From: Lachnospiraceae bacterium UBA7598
Lineage (GTDB): Bacteria; Bacillota; Clostridia; Lachnospirales; Lachnospiraceae
Reading direction: 5' to 3'
NCBI GenBank assembly: GCA_002474415.1
Contig: DLQV01000060.1
Location: 201 to 8,257 of the forward strand
DNA: 8,057 nucleotides
Shown: positions 5,333 to 8,057 of the stretch, piece after piece
Layout: every line of letters starts with the position of its first letter
Numbering within the stretch: the stretch's first letter is position 1
Notes under the pieces: generated by a model
Databases searched by the model: none
Seen by the model: the letters and a program-made list of their open reading frames with translations, nothing else
What the model was told of the DNA's origin: nothing
Translations under genes and position numbers: made by a program

Positions 5333-5367
5333 TTATTAAAAATAAAATTATAACGGAGGAAATAATC

Positions 5368-5742
5368 ATGGCAAAGTTAACAACAGCAGAGTTTATCGAT
5401 GCTATCAAAGAATTAAGCGTATTAGAGTTAAATGACCTTGTAAAGGCATGTGAAGAAGAGTTCGGCGTATCTGCAGCAGCAGGCGTTGTAGTAGCAGCAG
5501 CAGGCGGAGACGCAGCAGCAGCTGAAGAGAAGACAGAGTTCGACGTAGAGTTAACAGAAGTTGGACCAAACAAGGTTAAGGTTATCAAGGTTGTTCGTGA
5601 GATCACAGGTCTTGGACTGAAGGAAGCTAAGGATGCTGTTGATGGAGCACCTAAGGTAATTAAGGAGCAGGCTGACAAGGCATCTGCTGAAGAAGCTAAG
5701 GCTAAACTTGAGGCTGAAGGAGCAAAGGTTACATTAAAGTAA
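5368..5742 (+). CDS. rplL: 50S ribosomal protein L7/L12
   Basis: 124 residues, the usual length. L12 dimers form the flexible stalk that recruits and activates translational GTPases. The N-terminal dimerisation and L10-binding helices occupy about residues 1-33 and an alanine/glycine-rich hinge about 34-54. The C-terminal factor-binding domain (55-124) includes [27 protein letters not shown] (residues 69-95). The start is ATG, with GGAGG (5355-5359) 8 bases upstream. L12 is needed in four or more copies per ribosome, and this gene's strong ribosome binding site suits high output. Transcription ends in the terminator at 5780. Confidence 0.98.
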   Translation: MAKLTTAEFIDAIKELSVLELNDLVKACEEEFGVSAAAGVVVAAAGGDAAAAEEKTEFDVELTEVGPNKVKVIKVVREITGLGLKEAKDAVDGAPKVIKEQADKASAEEAKAKLEAEGAKVTLK

Positions 5743-5779
5743 TCTGTGCGTAAGCGACGAAAAGCATAAGATAAATAAT

Positions 5780-5825
5780 AATAACCCGGCAGAGATGCTT
5801 GCATTTCTGGTGGGTTATTTTATTT
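5780..5825 (+). terminator. Intrinsic terminator of rplJ-rplL
   Basis: AATAACCC (5780-5787) pairs with GGGTTATT (5812-5819), and the inner CAGAGATG pairs with CATTTCTG around a CTTG loop. A T-rich tail follows (TTTATTT). The long stem ends the rplJL unit and separates it from rpoB, although some read-through is possible. Confidence 0.9.
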
Positions 5826-5888
5826 AGCTGTAATGCGGCAAATCCAACCCCGTTCTTTTCTATCTGAAAAAGTTCTCAAAAATAATTC

Positions 5889-5917
5889 TTGCATTTCCCT
5901 GGATTTTATTGTATAGT
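5889..5917 (+). promoter_or_regulatory. Sigma-A promoter of rpoB
   Basis: TTGCAT (5889-5894), a 17-base spacer and TATAGT (5912-5917). The -35 is weaker than in the other two promoters of the cluster. The expected start near 5924 gives a leader of about 83 bases. Confidence 0.82.
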
Positions 5918-5920
5918 ATA

Positions 5921-5976
5921 AGTTGCACTATTGTGGTGCACTAGGCATTTCCATGCTCTTTTTTAGGAAAAACTAG
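5921..5976 (+). promoter_or_regulatory. Structured leader of rpoB
   Basis: The first hairpin is TGCAC/GTGCA (5924-5928 with 5936-5940), extended by AG/CT, right at the 5' end of the RNA. A second, looser inverted repeat pairs CTAG...TTTCC with GGAAA...CTAG (5941-5952 with 5966-5976) across a T-rich loop; its left CTAG overlaps the foot of the first hairpin, so the two folds may compete. Neither is followed by a terminator-like T run. The T-rich TAGG segment resembles the rpmG leader. Confidence 0.5.
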
Positions 5977-6006
5977 ATTGAAATAAAAACGAGAGGTGAA
6001 ACGTCA

Positions 6007-8057
6007 ATGGAGAAAAACAGAATACGTCCAGTCAAGGCTGGAAAAGGCTTGCGTATGAGTTACTCAAGACAGAAAGAGGTTTTGCAGATGCCAAACCTGA
6101 TCGAAGTCCAGAAGAATTCTTATCAGTGGTTCCTGGATGAAGGTTTAAAAGAAGCATTTGCAGATATCTCCCCGATCACAGATTACAGTGGTCATCTGAG
6201 TCTGGATTTTGTTGATTTTACACTGTGCGAAGACGATGTAAAATATACAATTCCAGAATGCAAAGAGAGAGATGCAACATATGCAGCACCTTTGAAAGTC
6301 AAGGTTAGACTTCATAACAAAGAGACAGATGAGATTAACGAACATGAAATTTTCATGGGTGATCTTCCTCTTATGACAGAGACAGGTACGTTCGTTATCA
6401 ATGGTGCAGAGCGAGTAATCGTCAGCCAGTTGGTTCGTTCCCCTGGTATCTATTACGGAATTGCTCATGATAAAGTGGGTAAAACTCTTTATTCATGTAC
6501 TGTTATCCCGAACCGTGGTGCATGGCTCGAGTATGAGACTGACTCCAATGACGTTTTCAGTGTAAGAGTAGATAGAACCCGTAAAGTGCCGATTACTGTA
6601 TTACTTCGTGCACTTGGCGTAGGTACCAACCAGCAGATTATTGACATGTTCGGCGAGGAGCCAAAGATTCTGGCATCCCTGCAGAAAGACCCGGCGATCA
6701 CAGAGCGTGAGCCGCAGGGAAGTTTTGAGGCTGGTTTATTAGAGTTATATAAAAAGATCCGTCCGGGTGAGCCGCTTTCTGTAGAAAGTGCAGAGAGCCT
6801 GATCACTGCCATGTTCTTCGATCCGAGAAGATATGATCTGGCAAAAGTAGGACGTTACAAATTTAATAAGAAGCTTGCTTTAAAGAACCGTATCAACGGA
6901 CAGGTTCTGGCAGAGGATGTACTGGATCCTTCTACCGGAGAAGTGATTGCAGAGGCAGGCACAACCGTTGACCGTGATCTGGCAGATCAGATTCAGAATG
7001 CTGCAGTTCCAGCACTCTGGATTCAGACAGAGACACGTAACGTAAAAGTTCTTTCTTCTATGATGGTAGATATCAGAAGCTGGATTCCGGAAATTGAGGA
7101 TCCAAAGGCTATTGGCGTGACAGAACTGGTATATTATCCGGCTCTGCAGCAGATTATGGAAGAAAATGAGACATTGGAAGAGCGTATCGCTGCAATTAAG
7201 AGAGATATTGCAGATCTGATTCCAAAGCATATTACAAAAGAGGATATCTTCGCATCCATCAACTACAATATGCATCTGGAGTGGGGCATCGGAACAGACG
7301 ATGATATTGACCACTTAGGAAACCGTCGTATTCGTGCGGTCGGTGAATTATTACAGAACCAGTACCGTATTGGTCTTTCCCGTCTGGAAAGAGTGGTTCG
7401 TGAGCGTATGACGACACAGGATCTCGAGGGAATTTCTCCGCAGAGTCTGATCAACATCAAACCAGTTACCGCTGCGGTAAAAGAGTTCTTCGGATCATCC
7501 CAGCTGTCTCAGTTTATGGATCAGAACAACCCGCTTGGTGAGCTGACACATAAGAGACGTCTTTCTGCATTGGGACCTGGTGGTTTGTCCAGAGACCGTG
7601 CCGGATTCGAGGTACGAGATGTCCATTATTCGCATTATGGACGTATGTGCCCAATTGAGACGCCTGAAGGACCAAACATCGGTCTGATCAACTCTCTGGC
7701 ATGTTACGCAAGAATCAATGAGTACGGATTTGTTGAGGCTCCGTACCGCAAGATTGATAAATCAGATAAAGACAATCCTCGTGTTACAGACGAAGTTGTA
7801 TACATGACTGCGGATGAGGAAGATAATTACCATGTAGCACAGGCGAATGAGAAACTGGATGAGGATGGACATTTTGTTCGTAATTCGGTATCTGGTCGTT
7901 ACCGTGAAGAGACACAGGAGTACGATAAGACAGCATTTGATTACATGGACGTATCTCCAAAGATGGTATTCTCTGTTGCTACAGCGTTGATTCCATTCCT
8001 GCAGAACGATGATGCAAACCGAGCACTGATGGGATCTAACATGCAGCGTCAGGCAGT
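6007..8057 (+). CDS. rpoB: DNA-directed RNA polymerase subunit beta, N-terminal part (3' end outside window)
   Basis: The frame is open for 683 codons from ATG 6007 to the right edge, roughly the first half of a beta subunit of about 1,200-1,300 residues. GAGGTG (5993-5998) lies 8 bases before the ATG. The start [39 protein letters not shown] is typical, and later blocks include [44 protein letters not shown] and the rifampicin pocket [65 protein letters not shown]505, H515 and S520 correspond to E. coli D516, H526 and S531 and are all wild type, so no target-site rifampicin resistance is visible in this part. rpoC presumably follows outside the window. Confidence 0.98.
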   Translation, partial: MEKNRIRPVKAGKGLRMSYSRQKEVLQMPNLIEVQKNSYQWFLDEGLKEAFADISPITDYSGHLSLDFVDFTLCEDDVKYTIPECKERDATYAAPLKVKVRLHNKETDEINEHEIFMGDLPLMTETGTFVINGAERVIVSQLVRSPGIYYGIAHDKVGKTLYSCTVIPNRGAWLEYETDSNDVFSVRVDRTRKVPITVLLRALGVGTNQQIIDMFGEEPKILASLQKDPAITEREPQGSFEAGLLELYKKIRPGEPLSVESAESLITAMFFDPRRYDLAKVGRYKFNKKLALKNRINGQVLAEDVLDPSTGEVIAEAGTTVDRDLADQIQNAAVPALWIQTETRNVKVLSSMMVDIRSWIPEIEDPKAIGVTELVYYPALQQIMEENETLEERIAAIKRDIADLIPKHITKEDIFASINYNMHLEWGIGTDDDIDHLGNRRIRAVGELLQNQYRIGLSRLERVVRERMTTQDLEGISPQSLINIKPVTAAVKEFFGSSQLSQFMDQNNPLGELTHKRRLSALGPGGLSRDRAGFEVRDVHYSHYGRMCPIETPEGPNIGLINSLACYARINEYGFVEAPYRKIDKSDKDNPRVTDEVVYMTADEEDNYHVAQANEKLDEDGHFVRNSVSGRYREETQEYDKTAFDYMDVSPKMVFSVATALIPFLQNDDANRALMGSNMQRQA

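Noticed and set aside
5250..5804. Minus-strand open frame over rplJ, rplL and the terminator
   Set aside because: Its composition (Ala/Ser/Leu runs) comes from the GCA/GAA repeats of the real genes, and it crosses the rplL terminator hairpin.
6145..7460. Several minus-strand open frames within rpoB
   Set aside because: All fall inside the continuous rpoB reading frame and show no family features.
7493..7600. Rifampicin-resistance substitutions in RpoB
   Set aside because: The pocket residues equivalent to E. coli D516, H526 and S531 are all wild type.

Overview
This 8,057-base window is a chromosomal stretch from a low-to-mid GC Gram-positive bacterium. It most resembles Lachnospiraceae (clostridial cluster XIVa). 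The basis is the zinc-ribbon (four-cysteine) L33, the gene order rpmG-secE-nusG-rplK-rplA-rplJ-rplL-rpoB, strong GGAGG ribosome binding sites, and the Firmicutes-type RpoB and NusG sequences. The genus cannot be fixed from the sequence alone.

Layout. Positions 1-658 (+) hold the 3' end of a UDP-galactopyranose mutase gene (glf). It converges on a minus-strand gene at 718-2016 that encodes a cysteine-free, FliD-like protein, and the two share a bidirectional terminator. A divergent region at 2017-2354 then separates this accessory part from the core translation/transcription cluster. On the minus strand it carries a candidate sigma-28 (flagellar) promoter and a structured leader with a possible CsrA site. 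On the plus strand it carries a strong sigma-A promoter.

The core cluster is read as three transcription units. Unit 1 is rpmG-secE-nusG-rplK-rplA (2355-4490), whose last gene is preceded by a near copy of the L1-binding site of 23S rRNA. Unit 2 is rplJ-rplL (4793-5742). It has a perfect-consensus promoter, an L10-type leader and an intrinsic attenuator, and ends in its own terminator. Unit 3 starts with rpoB (from 6007), has its own promoter and structured leader, and runs off the right edge.

Function. Apart from the first two genes, everything serves ribosome stalk assembly (L1, L10, L12, L11), ribosome structure (L33), protein export (SecE) or transcription (NusG, RpoB). The expected feedback loops are visible in the RNA: L1 on its own message, and L10(L12)4 on the rplJ leader. 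The least ordinary parts are the orphan FliD-like gene with flagellar-style control signals, an 11-bp tandem repeat in the divergent region, an inverted repeat around the rplJ -35 box, and a similar leader element downstream of both the rpmG and rpoB promoters. I saw no rRNA, tRNA, CRISPR array, insertion sequence or phage gene. I did not find evidence for an entirely new system.
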